Assembly: GCA_934675685.1 (NCBI GenBank)
Contig: CAKURL010000005.1
Span: 1 to 64,000, forward strand
DNA: 64,000 nucleotides
Reading direction: 5' to 3'
DNA from: an uncultured Candidatus Melainabacteria bacterium
GTDB taxonomy: Bacteria > Cyanobacteriota > Vampirovibrionia > Gastranaerophilales > Gastranaerophilaceae
Of the stretch, positions 45,497 to 53,420 are shown piece by piece. The position numbers were made by a program, and so were the translations under genes. Each line of letters starts with the position of its first letter. Position 1 is the stretch's first letter. The notes beneath the pieces are model-generated. The model worked only from the letters and a program-made list of their open reading frames with translations. It was not told where the DNA came from and made no database searches.

Positions 45497-46132
45497 ATGA
45501 AAAAAGAAATGAAGAAAATAAATAAAGGAATATTTTTAATATTTTTATCTTTGGTTTTGATATCAAGCGCAAAAGCTGAAAGCTTATTTAGTTTGAACGC
45601 TTCTCAAGCGACTGTGATTGAGCCAAAGCCTTTATTCTGTTCCGTTAGGGCAAGAAACGTAGGAGACCTTGTTTCAATCGTGATTGAAGAAGCGCCAAAT
45701 TCTTCTGACAATGGCTCATATTCTATGGGAAAATCAAATTCTTTTGCAAAAAACGTGACAAAAATCTTTAGCGTTTTATCTAAATCAGACCTCGCAAGCG
45801 CAATTGGAAACAACACAGATGGCACTTTAGACGTCGCTAATTCTACAGTTGTTGCGAGAAATTTATCCATGAACGACACAATAGCAGCCCAAGTAGTCCA
45901 AGTTTTGCCTAACGGAAATTTATTGGTCCAAGGCAAAAAGAGCCTTGTTTCTCAAAACGAAAGAGTGGATATGATAATTTCCGGAATAGTTGACCCAAAA
46001 TGGATTAACCAAAAAGGAGAAGTTTCTTCTTCTCATGTGGCAAATCTTCAATTTGCGATGAATGGCTCTGGCACTGTTTCAAGAGGTCAAAACGAGGGAG
46101 TTGTAAATAAAGTTATGAGAGTGATTTTCTAA
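45497..46132 (+). CDS. flgH: flagellar L-ring protein FlgH
   Basis: 211 residues. A signal peptide (KGIFLIFLSLVLISSAKAES) lacks the lipobox Cys usual for FlgH, so this version would be processed by signal peptidase I rather than acylated. The mature part shows the expected VGDLVSIVIEEAPNSS, MNDTIAAQVVQVLPNGNLLVQGKK and SGIVDPKWI; FlgH forms the ring in the outer membrane, supporting a two-membrane envelope. Confidence 0.9.
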   Translation: MKKEMKKINKGIFLIFLSLVLISSAKAESLFSLNASQATVIEPKPLFCSVRARNVGDLVSIVIEEAPNSSDNGSYSMGKSNSFAKNVTKIFSVLSKSDLASAIGNNTDGTLDVANSTVVARNLSMNDTIAAQVVQVLPNGNLLVQGKKSLVSQNERVDMIISGIVDPKWINQKGEVSSSHVANLQFAMNGSGTVSRGQNEGVVNKVMRVIF

Positions 46133-46183
46133 AATCTAGAATAAATTAAGCAAACAAAATTGATAATGGTAAGGTGACAATAA

Positions 46184-47293
46184 ATGTTTAAAAAACAAAT
46201 AGCATTAATAATCTTGATGGCGCTAATAATTCCTTTTAGCTCCGTATTTGCTCTAAGCGAGCAGACTTTAAGGATTAAAGACATAACTCACGTTAAAGGT
46301 ATCAGAGAAAACCAAGTCGTGGGCTATGGGCTTGTAGTCGGCCTTCAAAACACAGGTGACAATTCAAGACACACTCAAATGACAAGCCAACAAATGCTTT
46401 TGTCTTTAGGAACGGTAATCGACCAATCAAACTATATCCAAAAAGGCACATCGGCAGCAGTAATTGTGACTGCTACTGTTCCTCCTTTTGCAAAAGAAGG
46501 AGATAAAATAGATGTTACTGTTTCTGCTATGGCGGACGCAAAAAGCTTGTCCGGAGGTGTTTTAGTGCAAACGCAACTAAGAGCTCCAAATGGAGAAGTT
46601 GTAGCAATCGCGCAAGGGCCTTTGACTGTGGGAGGAATTAAGGCTTCTTCTGGAGGCGCAAGCTCTTCTAAAGGAGTCACTACAACAGGAAGAGTGCCAA
46701 ATGGGGCAATTATAGAACGCGACATTCAAACGACAATCGGAGACGACACAAGTTTAACTTTGCTTTTAGATAAAGCAGACTACACCATGGCTTCAAGAAT
46801 TGCAAAAACAATCTCAACTCGCCTAGCGCCATCTCGTGCGCTCGATGGCGGAGCCGTGAGCGTTACTATTCCTCAAAAATATAGAAACGATAGAGTTACA
46901 TTTTTATCTTTAATCGAAAATCAAATCGTGGGCGCCACTTCTTCTAAAGCAAAAGTAGTGGTAAACGAAAGAACAGGAACAATTGTAATCGGCGGAAATA
47001 CGAAATTAATGCCTGCTGCTGTGGCGCATGGGGGGATTACAGTGACCATCAGAGTGGAAAATGAAGTAGTTCAGCCAAACCCACTTGCCCAAGGCAATAC
47101 TGCGCTTCAACAAAATGCGCAAATTCAAATAGACGAAAAACAAGGCTCTTTAGTTCAAATGGACGCAAATTCAAATTTGTCTGATTTAGTGAGTGCGCTA
47201 AATAACATAGGAGTGACCCCTATGGATTTAATTGCGATTTTACAAGCGCTTTCTCAAGCAGGAAGCCTAGAAGCAGAGTTGGAGGTAATATAA
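46184..47293 (+). CDS. flgI: flagellar P-ring protein FlgI
   Basis: 369 residues, with a signal peptide (ALIILMALIIPFSSVFALSE). Very well conserved motifs: VKGIRENQVVGYGLVVGLQNTGD, GTSAAVIVTATVPPFAKEGD, IDVTVSAMADAKSLSGGVL and GTIVIGGNTKLMPAAVAHGGITV. It makes the periplasmic ring around the rod at peptidoglycan level. Followed after one base by flgJ, which has GGAGG nine bases from its start inside the flgI end. Confidence 0.97.
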   Translation: MFKKQIALIILMALIIPFSSVFALSEQTLRIKDITHVKGIRENQVVGYGLVVGLQNTGDNSRHTQMTSQQMLLSLGTVIDQSNYIQKGTSAAVIVTATVPPFAKEGDKIDVTVSAMADAKSLSGGVLVQTQLRAPNGEVVAIAQGPLTVGGIKASSGGASSSKGVTTTGRVPNGAIIERDIQTTIGDDTSLTLLLDKADYTMASRIAKTISTRLAPSRALDGGAVSVTIPQKYRNDRVTFLSLIENQIVGATSSKAKVVVNERTGTIVIGGNTKLMPAAVAHGGITVTIRVENEVVQPNPLAQGNTALQQNAQIQIDEKQGSLVQMDANSNLSDLVSALNNIGVTPMDLIAILQALSQAGSLEAELEVI

Positions 47294-47294
47294 A

Positions 47295-47630
47295 ATGCAA
47301 AATTATATAGGCTCAATCGGCGGAAGCTATATGCAAAATAGCTCAGATTTAGCGGAAATCGCAAGCATTAAAAGAGGCTCTAAGACTGAAAAAGAAAAGC
47401 TTGAAAAAGTCGCAAAAGAATTTGAATCTATTTTTGTTTCAAAAATGTTAAATGAAATGGAAAAAACAGTGGACAAAGAAGGTTCAATGTTTCAAGAAAG
47501 TAAATATTTAGATAATTTGAAATCGTTTATGTATAATGATATTGCGCGCTCTATTTCAAACGACCCGAGAAACAACTTAGGAATAGCAAAGCAACTTTAT
47601 TCACAATTAGAAAAGACAGTTAAAGGTTAA
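47295..47630 (+). CDS. flgJ: FlgJ rod-binding domain, stand-alone
   Basis: 111 residues; the rod-cap (Rod_binding) domain EKLEKVAKEFESIFVSKMLNEMEKT, with the terminal NNLGIAKQLYSQLEKTV. The muramidase half of enteric FlgJ is absent; the hydrolase function is probably taken by the SLT gene at the head of the operon. Start at 47295 is supported by the upstream GGAGG. Confidence 0.88.
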   Translation: MQNYIGSIGGSYMQNSSDLAEIASIKRGSKTEKEKLEKVAKEFESIFVSKMLNEMEKTVDKEGSMFQESKYLDNLKSFMYNDIARSISNDPRNNLGIAKQLYSQLEKTVKG

Positions 47631-47632
47631 AA

Positions 47633-47938
47633 ATGGATATCAATAACGATTCTCGTATTTCAAATTTAATAGCAAATTCAATTTCAAAGCTAAATTTAAA
47701 CACGGCTACTCGTGCTTTTGAAGCAAATAAAAAGTCTCCAAAAGAAATCGAACAAGAAGAAGTTGAAACAAAAAAAGAAGACATTTCTTTAATCGGAAAC
47801 AATCTTTCTTCAAACAACGAGATAAATGTGGAAGAAATTCAAAAATATGCTCAAGAAATGGGAGAAAATCTTTCAATTGACGACATAAATTATGGCTTAA
47901 AATATGGAAGAAGCGTTATTGCAGACTATAGCGCATAA
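47633..47938 (+). CDS. small flagellar-operon protein, possible FlgM-type anti-sigma factor
   Basis: 101 residues, charged, no membrane segment. Position between flgJ and a flgN-like gene is that of flgM in many bacteria. The C-terminus (INVEEIQKYAQEMGENLSIDDINYGLKYGRSVIADYSA, in blocks) is helix-forming as FlgM tails are, but the LRxAIxxGxY signature is not clear. Treat as a candidate based mainly on context. Confidence 0.5.
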   Translation: MDINNDSRISNLIANSISKLNLNTATRAFEANKKSPKEIEQEEVETKKEDISLIGNNLSSNNEINVEEIQKYAQEMGENLSIDDINYGLKYGRSVIADYSA

Positions 47939-47960
47939 AAGTTTAAAAACAGGGTGAAAA

Positions 47961-48356
47961 ATGGAATTTATTGAAATAAAAGAAAATCTTGAAAAACTAA
48001 AAAGTTTTTTAAATCAAAAAAAAGAAGCAATAATCAAAAAAGAAATCGAAACTTTAAATAAAATTGACGAAGAAATTTTGGTCATTGTGGAATATTTAAA
48101 CAAAAACGATTATAAAAAATTTATAGAAAATTTTGAAACAAAAGAAAAAGAAGAATTAAAAGCGATTTCTTTAGAAATTAAAAAGCTTGAAGAAGCAAAT
48201 CAAAACTTAATAAAACACTCCTTAGATGTTATAAATGGGCTTTTATTTGGAATATTAAATATAACAAATAACGAAAATTCCTCCTATAACTCTGAGGGTA
48301 AAAATCTTACAGATGAAAGCCAATACACAATTTCATCTATCACGGAAGAAGCTTAA
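47961..48356 (+). CDS. FlgN-like flagellar export chaperone
   Basis: 131 residues, nearly all helix with heavy Lys/Glu content. The end of the helical part, NQNLIKHSLDVINGLLFGI, followed by SSYNSEGKN, is close to the FlgN pattern, and the gene directly precedes flgK and flgL, the usual clients of FlgN. Confidence is moderate because such sequences are low in complexity. Confidence 0.7.
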   Translation: MEFIEIKENLEKLKSFLNQKKEAIIKKEIETLNKIDEEILVIVEYLNKNDYKKFIENFETKEKEELKAISLEIKKLEEANQNLIKHSLDVINGLLFGILNITNNENSSYNSEGKNLTDESQYTISSITEEA

Positions 48357-48374
48357 TAAAAGGATTTATTAAAG

Positions 48375-49883
48375 ATGTCACTTAATCAAAGCATGAATAT
48401 TGCAACAGGCTCATTGAAAAATAATCAATATGCCTTAACTGTTGTGTCTCATAACATAGCAAATGTGAATACGGAAGGATATATTCGCCAAAGAGTTAAT
48501 TTTCAAGAAGACAGGCTTTATGCGGATCAAAATAATGTTTTAAGGACAATCAAAGGTCTAAATGGCGCAAAAATTTCTCAATTGACAAATTTCGTAGATA
48601 AAGGTGCGCTAGATGACACCATTAGAACAAATTCTGACGCAAATTATTATAACACTTTAGCAGATAACTTATCCGGCCTTGAAGACATCGTAGATGCTCT
48701 AGGAGATGATGGCTTAAATTCTTTATTAAATGACTTTTTTAAAGCTTCATCTAACCTAGAACAATATCCAACAGACATCTCAATCAGACAACAATTTGTG
48801 ACGAGTGCTGAAAATATTTGTGATAAATTTAACGACTTAGCTAAAAAAATAGATATCAAAGAAGAAGAAGCAATTGAAGACACAAATAGCGCTGTGGACA
48901 CATTAAATTCTTTATTTGAAAAGTTGGCTGACGCAAACAGCGAATATATTAAATCAGGAAAAAGTGACGCTGCAAAAAATAACATAAATTCTATTTTGCA
49001 AGAAATCTCCGGCTATAGTGACGTCACATATAGTACAAATTCTAATGGCACAGTGAATCTTTATATAGGAAACACTACGGTAGTCCAAGCAGGAAAACAA
49101 AATTACACCCTAGAATCCAAAATGGAAAATGGGAAATATTCCTTATATCTTCAATCCACAGATGACCCAAATTATAAATTAACAAATGGGATAACAGAAG
49201 CTTTCTCTTCTGGCAAAATGAAGGCTCAATTGGACTTTTTAAATGGAGATAGCACATATACTTTGTCTTCTTTAAGGGGCAAATTGGACGATTTAGCAAA
49301 CACTTTTGCAACAGAATTAAATAAAATTCAAACTTATTCTGACGGCGACACTTTTGCAGCCTCTATCACAACAGATGGCAACGGGAACTTGCTTTTAGAA
49401 AAATCTACAGAAAACTTGTTTTCAACTTCTGATGGTTCCACAAAATTCAGCGCAAGTAACATTTCAATAAATTCTAAAATCAAAAAAGACCCTTGGCTTT
49501 TAGCTGCAGCAAGAATAGATTCCACTCAATATGACGGAGATTCATGGAAAAATGCAGTCGGGAATTCTTCAAATGCGACTGAAATCACGGATTTGCAAAA
49601 CAAAAAAGTTTGTTCTTATGCAAAAAATTCTGATACAACTTTTTCAAAATTTTTGTCGAGTTTGGCTACGGACATAGGCTCAAACGTGGATAGCATAAAG
49701 GCTAAGGCGGACAATGCGCAAGATTTGGCGGATAGTTCCATGACCACATTTACTAATCTAATCGGAGTAAATTTAGACGAAGAATTGGCAGATATGATAA
49801 AATATCAAAGGTCGTATGAAGCGTCTGCTAAATTATTTTCCACGGTGAACAACCTCTACGACACGATTTTATCAATGGTTTAA
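48375..49883 (+). CDS. flgK: flagellar hook-associated protein 1 (FlgK)
   Basis: 502 residues. N-terminal rod-family signature MNIATGSLKNNQYALTVVSHNIANVNTEGY and the HAP1 block IRQRVNFQED; the end LADMIKYQRSYEASAKLFSTVNNLYDTILSMV is the matching C-terminal helix. The middle (about 100-400) is a serine-rich D2/D3 region. It joins hook and filament. Operon with flgL. Confidence 0.95.
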   Translation: MSLNQSMNIATGSLKNNQYALTVVSHNIANVNTEGYIRQRVNFQEDRLYADQNNVLRTIKGLNGAKISQLTNFVDKGALDDTIRTNSDANYYNTLADNLSGLEDIVDALGDDGLNSLLNDFFKASSNLEQYPTDISIRQQFVTSAENICDKFNDLAKKIDIKEEEAIEDTNSAVDTLNSLFEKLADANSEYIKSGKSDAAKNNINSILQEISGYSDVTYSTNSNGTVNLYIGNTTVVQAGKQNYTLESKMENGKYSLYLQSTDDPNYKLTNGITEAFSSGKMKAQLDFLNGDSTYTLSSLRGKLDDLANTFATELNKIQTYSDGDTFAASITTDGNGNLLLEKSTENLFSTSDGSTKFSASNISINSKIKKDPWLLAAARIDSTQYDGDSWKNAVGNSSNATEITDLQNKKVCSYAKNSDTTFSKFLSSLATDIGSNVDSIKAKADNAQDLADSSMTTFTNLIGVNLDEELADMIKYQRSYEASAKLFSTVNNLYDTILSMV

Positions 49884-49910
49884 GGCTTTTAAGAAAAAGG
49901 ATTTTCTAAT

Positions 49911-50846
49911 ATGAGAATTGCAACTTCTACAATGACAAACATGGCTACAACCTCTACAAGTGGGGCTTATGAAAGATATTTTAATATCTTAAATAAGATT
50001 GTGCAAAACAAAAATTTCACAAAGCCATCAGAAGACATAGCTGGCACTTCGAATTTATTGAAAGTGAACGATGGCATTGCAAAGCTCGACGAATATCAAA
50101 GCAATATAAACACAGCCATGGGCGAAATGAATTTTGCTTATGATACTTTAGGAAGCGTGAATGATGAGCTTGGAAAAATAAACTCCTTAATTACAGAAGC
50201 TTCAAACGCAACAACGACACCTGATTCTGCTAAAGCGATTGCTTCAGAATTAAAACAAAGAGTTGATTCTGTGAAAAATTATATGAATTCAAAATATTTG
50301 GATAATTATGTTTTTTCCGGAACAAATACGGAAACTCCCGCATATAAAACACAAGACGACGGGACTGTAGTCTATCAAGGAAGTTCTTCTTCGGCTCAAG
50401 GCAGAAGCCTCACTATCGCAGAAGGAAAAACCATGGAATATAACATCACAGCAGACAGCGTTTTTCCTATCACAACCACGACAAACCCAGACGGCACAAC
50501 CACAACAGAGGATTTCTTCTCTAAAATGGACGAATTGTATAACACCTTAAATCAAGATCCTCTTGACTATGATGCGATTAGAAAAAATATGGACGTTATA
50601 CAAAATGCTCAAAATAAAGTCGTTATGGCACAAGGTGAATTTTCGGCGAGAGTTTCAAAATTAGATACTTCAAAATCTTTAAATGAAACTGCGTTGACTA
50701 ATTTGCAAGAAAAAAAATCAGACATTGAAGAAGTGGATATCACAAAAGCGGCAACTGAACTTTCGAGCGCGAAAGCAGCGCTTCAAGCAAGCTACCTTGT
50801 TTCTCAACAGGTGTTATCCGGCATGTCTTTGCTTGATTATCTATAA
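49911..50846 (+). CDS. flgL: flagellar hook-associated protein 3 (FlgL)
   Basis: 311 residues with flagellin-like ends: RYFNILNKIVQNKNFTKPSEDIAGTSNLLKVN at the start and ELSSAKAALQASYLVSQQVLSGMSLLDYL at the end, with coiled-coil segments next to them. FlgL is the junction protein to which flagellin adds. Last gene of the operon; a strong terminator follows after 76 bases. Confidence 0.94.
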   Translation: MRIATSTMTNMATTSTSGAYERYFNILNKIVQNKNFTKPSEDIAGTSNLLKVNDGIAKLDEYQSNINTAMGEMNFAYDTLGSVNDELGKINSLITEASNATTTPDSAKAIASELKQRVDSVKNYMNSKYLDNYVFSGTNTETPAYKTQDDGTVVYQGSSSSAQGRSLTIAEGKTMEYNITADSVFPITTTTNPDGTTTTEDFFSKMDELYNTLNQDPLDYDAIRKNMDVIQNAQNKVVMAQGEFSARVSKLDTSKSLNETALTNLQEKKSDIEEVDITKAATELSSAKAALQASYLVSQQVLSGMSLLDYL

Positions 50847-50922
50847 AAATTAAAAAAGAATAAAAATAAAAAATCGCCGATTAAAATTAATCAAGCGAAA
50901 ACAAATTTACTTACCATTATCC

Positions 50923-50947
50923 TGCCCCTTTTGAGGGGTATTTTTTT
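50923..50947 (+). terminator. intrinsic terminator of the flagellar operon
   Basis: Seven-pair stem TGCCCCT/AGGGGTA (one G-U), four-base loop, then seven T's (50941-50947). A second, A/T-rich hairpin lies just upstream at about 50874-50898. Confidence 0.88.
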
Positions 50948-51027
50948 ATCCTATATTCATTATAAACCTAAAGATTTATTTTTTCCACAAAATAATATAT
51001 ATAGATGATGTTAATCTTTTATAATTC

Positions 51028-51489
51028 TTACGTTGGTCGAGCTTGAGACCTCTTGCCTGCAAGATATTGCTCCGTTTGGAGTGACGTAATATCCCCCTGA
51101 GCCGCAGTTTGGAAGGCTTTCTTGGATGGAGAAAAACCCGTGAGGTGCCCTAGGTTGTTGAACCTGTTGAAGCTTCTATTTGGATATGGCCTTGGGTGCC
51201 TATGCGCGTGCCTTGGGGGTTTTCTTAAATTATTGTAATTATTATAAAAGGGGTGATATTGGCTTGGGTAGGGGTAATGGTTAGAATAAAAATTCAAAGG
51301 CGGCATAGTTATTGAATTATAGCCCAACATTCTTAAATTATTCAAAAGCTTGTTGTTGCCCAAGATTGAATTATTCCAACCGTAGTTTGGGCTATAGTAG
51401 TTATAGCTGTTTGTTGAAAATCCTCCTAAGTCAAAAGCTAAGGTGTTTGAGAAAAGAAGAATAGATAAAATAAAAATTGCGTTTTTCAT
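51028..51489 (-). CDS. small exported protein with apparent frameshift near its C-terminus
   Basis: The frame as it stands encodes 153 residues: a signal peptide (MKNAIFILSILLFSNTLAF) and a Tyr/Asn/Pro-rich, low-complexity body (residues 20-110), then a tail starting about residue 117 that looks unlike the rest. In the -1 frame the DNA continues as a protein-like segment with Gly/Tyr/Cys (LPNCGSGGYYVTPNG and SSSTNVRIIKD) up to a stop at 51011-51013. The switch falls on a GGGTTTTT run at 51132-51139 (as read on the minus strand). So the intact gene probably covers 51011-51489 and is broken by a one-base loss, an assembly error, or is read by -1 frameshifting. The protein itself is not recognised; surface or secreted role likely. 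Confidence 0.7.
   Translation of the reverse strand: MKNAIFILSILLFSNTLAFDLGGFSTNSYNYYSPNYGWNNSILGNNKLLNNLRMLGYNSITMPPLNFYSNHYPYPSQYHPFYNNYNNLRKPPRHAHRHPRPYPNRSFNRFNNLGHLTGFSPSKKAFQTAAQGDITSLQTEQYLAGKRSQARPT
51132..51139 (-). other. slippery T-run at the frame switch
   Basis: On the minus strand the reading frame runs ..ACG GGT TTT TCT.. over a GGGTTTTT run. G-GGT-TTT fits the X-XXY-YYZ pattern for -1 slippage, and one extra T would also restore the longer product. Downstream frame -1 is open from here to 51011. Confidence 0.6.
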
Positions 51490-51680
51490 AGCTTTAGAAT
51501 AGTTATTTTTAAAAAGAAAATAATTCTCTAATTGGCTATATAATTTGAATAAGATTTTAAAAAGAAGCTTTAAAGTAAAAGTTTAATTTCGCACAATAAA
51601 ATACTTTATAGTATAATATACTTAAACATGTGTTGCGTTATAATAACAAAATTGGCGCATAAATTAAAAAGGAGAAAAAT

Positions 51681-52268
51681 ATGGAAGACAATAAAAATCC
51701 TTTTAAGGAAGAAGAAGTTAAAGAAAACGAAAATATAGAAGAAGTAAAAGAAGCCCAAAAGGAAGCTCAAGAAGAGACAAAAGAAGAAGCAAAAGAAGAT
51801 CTTCAAGAAGAAAAAAAAGACGAATATAAAGAAAAATATGAAGATTTAAACAACAAATATTTAAGACTTGCAGCCGATTTTGACAACTTCAGAAAAAGAA
51901 CGCAAGCAGAAAAAGAAGAGCTTGCAATCCATGCAAATTGCGAACTTTTGAAGAAAATTTCTGTTGTTTTAGATACTTTTGAACGTGCAAAAGAACATTT
52001 GAAAGAAATTGAAGATTTCAAAATCGTGAAAGATGGCTACGAAGTAGCTTTTAAGCAATTATTAGACACATTAAATAAAATCGGCATGGAAGAAATTTCT
52101 TGCCTTGGGGAAAAATTTGACCCAAACGAACACGAAGCAATCGCGCAAGTGCCGACAGACGAATACGAGCCTGATTCAGTTGCTGCTGTTATGCAAAAAG
52201 GTTATAAAATGGGCGATAGAGTAATCCGTCCTGCTCTTGTTGGCGTTGCTGTAAAAAAAGACAACTAA
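51681..52268 (+). CDS. grpE: nucleotide exchange factor GrpE
   Basis: 195 residues. An acidic, Glu/Lys-rich N-terminal arm (1-50) precedes the GrpE coiled coil (YLRLAADFDNFRKRTQAEKEE) and the C-terminal beta domain (EAIAQVPTDEYEPDSVAAVMQKGYKMGDRVIRPALVGV, in blocks). Works with DnaK to release ADP. GGAG lies eight bases before the ATG. dnaJ follows after 22 bases, but dnaK and hrcA are not adjacent, and no CIRCE inverted repeat is seen upstream. Confidence 0.96.
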   Translation: MEDNKNPFKEEEVKENENIEEVKEAQKEAQEETKEEAKEDLQEEKKDEYKEKYEDLNNKYLRLAADFDNFRKRTQAEKEELAIHANCELLKKISVVLDTFERAKEHLKEIEDFKIVKDGYEVAFKQLLDTLNKIGMEEISCLGEKFDPNEHEAIAQVPTDEYEPDSVAAVMQKGYKMGDRVIRPALVGVAVKKDN

Positions 52269-52290
52269 GCAACTAATTTAAGGATTCAAA

Positions 52291-53406
52291 ATGGATTATT
52301 ATGAAATATTGGGCGTTTCAAAAGACGCTTCAAAAGACGAGATAAAAAAAGCTTTTAGACAAAAAGCAAGACAATATCACCCAGACATCAACAAAGCTTC
52401 CGACGCAGAAGAAAAATTTAAAGAAATCGGAAAAGCTTATGAGACTTTGTCTGATGACCAAAAAAGACAAATCTATGACCAATATGGCGAAGACGGCTTG
52501 CAAAACGCAGGCTTTAACCCAAATTCTTTTAACATGGGAGATATTGACCTTGGCGACATTTTCTCTTCTTTCTTTGGGGGCGGTTTTGCTTCAAGAAGTT
52601 ATAGAAGAGACCCAAATGCCCCTCAAGACGGGGACGACCTTCGCCTTGATATAGAAATAGATTTCCTAGAAGCTTGTTTTGGAGTGGAAAAAGAAATTAA
52701 AGTGACGCATTTGGAGCCTTGCGAAGCTTGTAATTCTACGGGCATGGATAAAGACGCAAAAGACACAGTTTGCCCGGTCTGCCATGGGCAAGGAAGGGTG
52801 CAACAAAGCACGCAGACGATTTTGGGCTCTTTCACTTCTGTGACCACTTGCCCAAATTGCCACGGTACAGGGAAAAATCCAACAGCATATTGTAAAGTGT
52901 GCCATGGCGTAGGCGCAGTTGAAAAAGAAAAGAAAATCACAATCAAAATCCCAGCAGGGGTAGAAAATGGCTCTAAAATGAGAGTGGCGCACGAAGGAAA
53001 TTCGGGCAAAAACGGAGGCAGACCTGGGGATTTATATGTCGTTTTGCATGCTAAAAAATCTCCAATCTTTGAAAGAGAAGGTTTTGATATCTATACAGAA
53101 CTTTCTATCACCACTCCTCAAGCAGTCTTAGGGGACGAAATCACCGTAAAAACTATCCATGGCGAAGCGATTATGAAAATCCCAGCAGGAATTCAAAATG
53201 GCGACAGATTGACTTTAAAAGGCTATGGGGTATATTACCTTGGAAGCAACACGCAAAAAGGAAATCATTATTTTACGGTTAAAGTTGTTGTTCCAAAGAA
53301 AATTTCTGCTCAAGAAGAAAAATTGTATAAAGAATTATATATTCTATCAAAACAACAAGAAAAAGACGGGCTTTTAAACAAAGTCAAAGCGGCGCTTGGA
53401 AAATAA
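52291..53406 (+). CDS. dnaJ: chaperone protein DnaJ
   Basis: 371 residues, a type I J-protein. J-domain with HPD at about 32-34 (ARQYHPDINKASDAEEKF), G/F region (about 75-110), four zinc-binding CxxCxGxG-type repeats (CEACNSTG, CPVCHGQG, CPNCHGTG, CKVCHGVG) and the C-terminal substrate domain. The first repeat has N-S-T-G rather than x-G-x-G, still with both Cys. DnaK itself lies outside the window. Confidence 0.97.
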   Translation: MDYYEILGVSKDASKDEIKKAFRQKARQYHPDINKASDAEEKFKEIGKAYETLSDDQKRQIYDQYGEDGLQNAGFNPNSFNMGDIDLGDIFSSFFGGGFASRSYRRDPNAPQDGDDLRLDIEIDFLEACFGVEKEIKVTHLEPCEACNSTGMDKDAKDTVCPVCHGQGRVQQSTQTILGSFTSVTTCPNCHGTGKNPTAYCKVCHGVGAVEKEKKITIKIPAGVENGSKMRVAHEGNSGKNGGRPGDLYVVLHAKKSPIFEREGFDIYTELSITTPQAVLGDEITVKTIHGEAIMKIPAGIQNGDRLTLKGYGVYYLGSNTQKGNHYFTVKVVVPKKISAQEEKLYKELYILSKQQEKDGLLNKVKAALGK

Positions 53407-53420
53407 TCAAAGGGGGATAG

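Noticed and set aside
51490..51680. CIRCE heat-shock operator before grpE
   Set aside because: No TTAGCACTC/GAGTGCTAA inverted repeat is present; only TATAAT-like words are seen.
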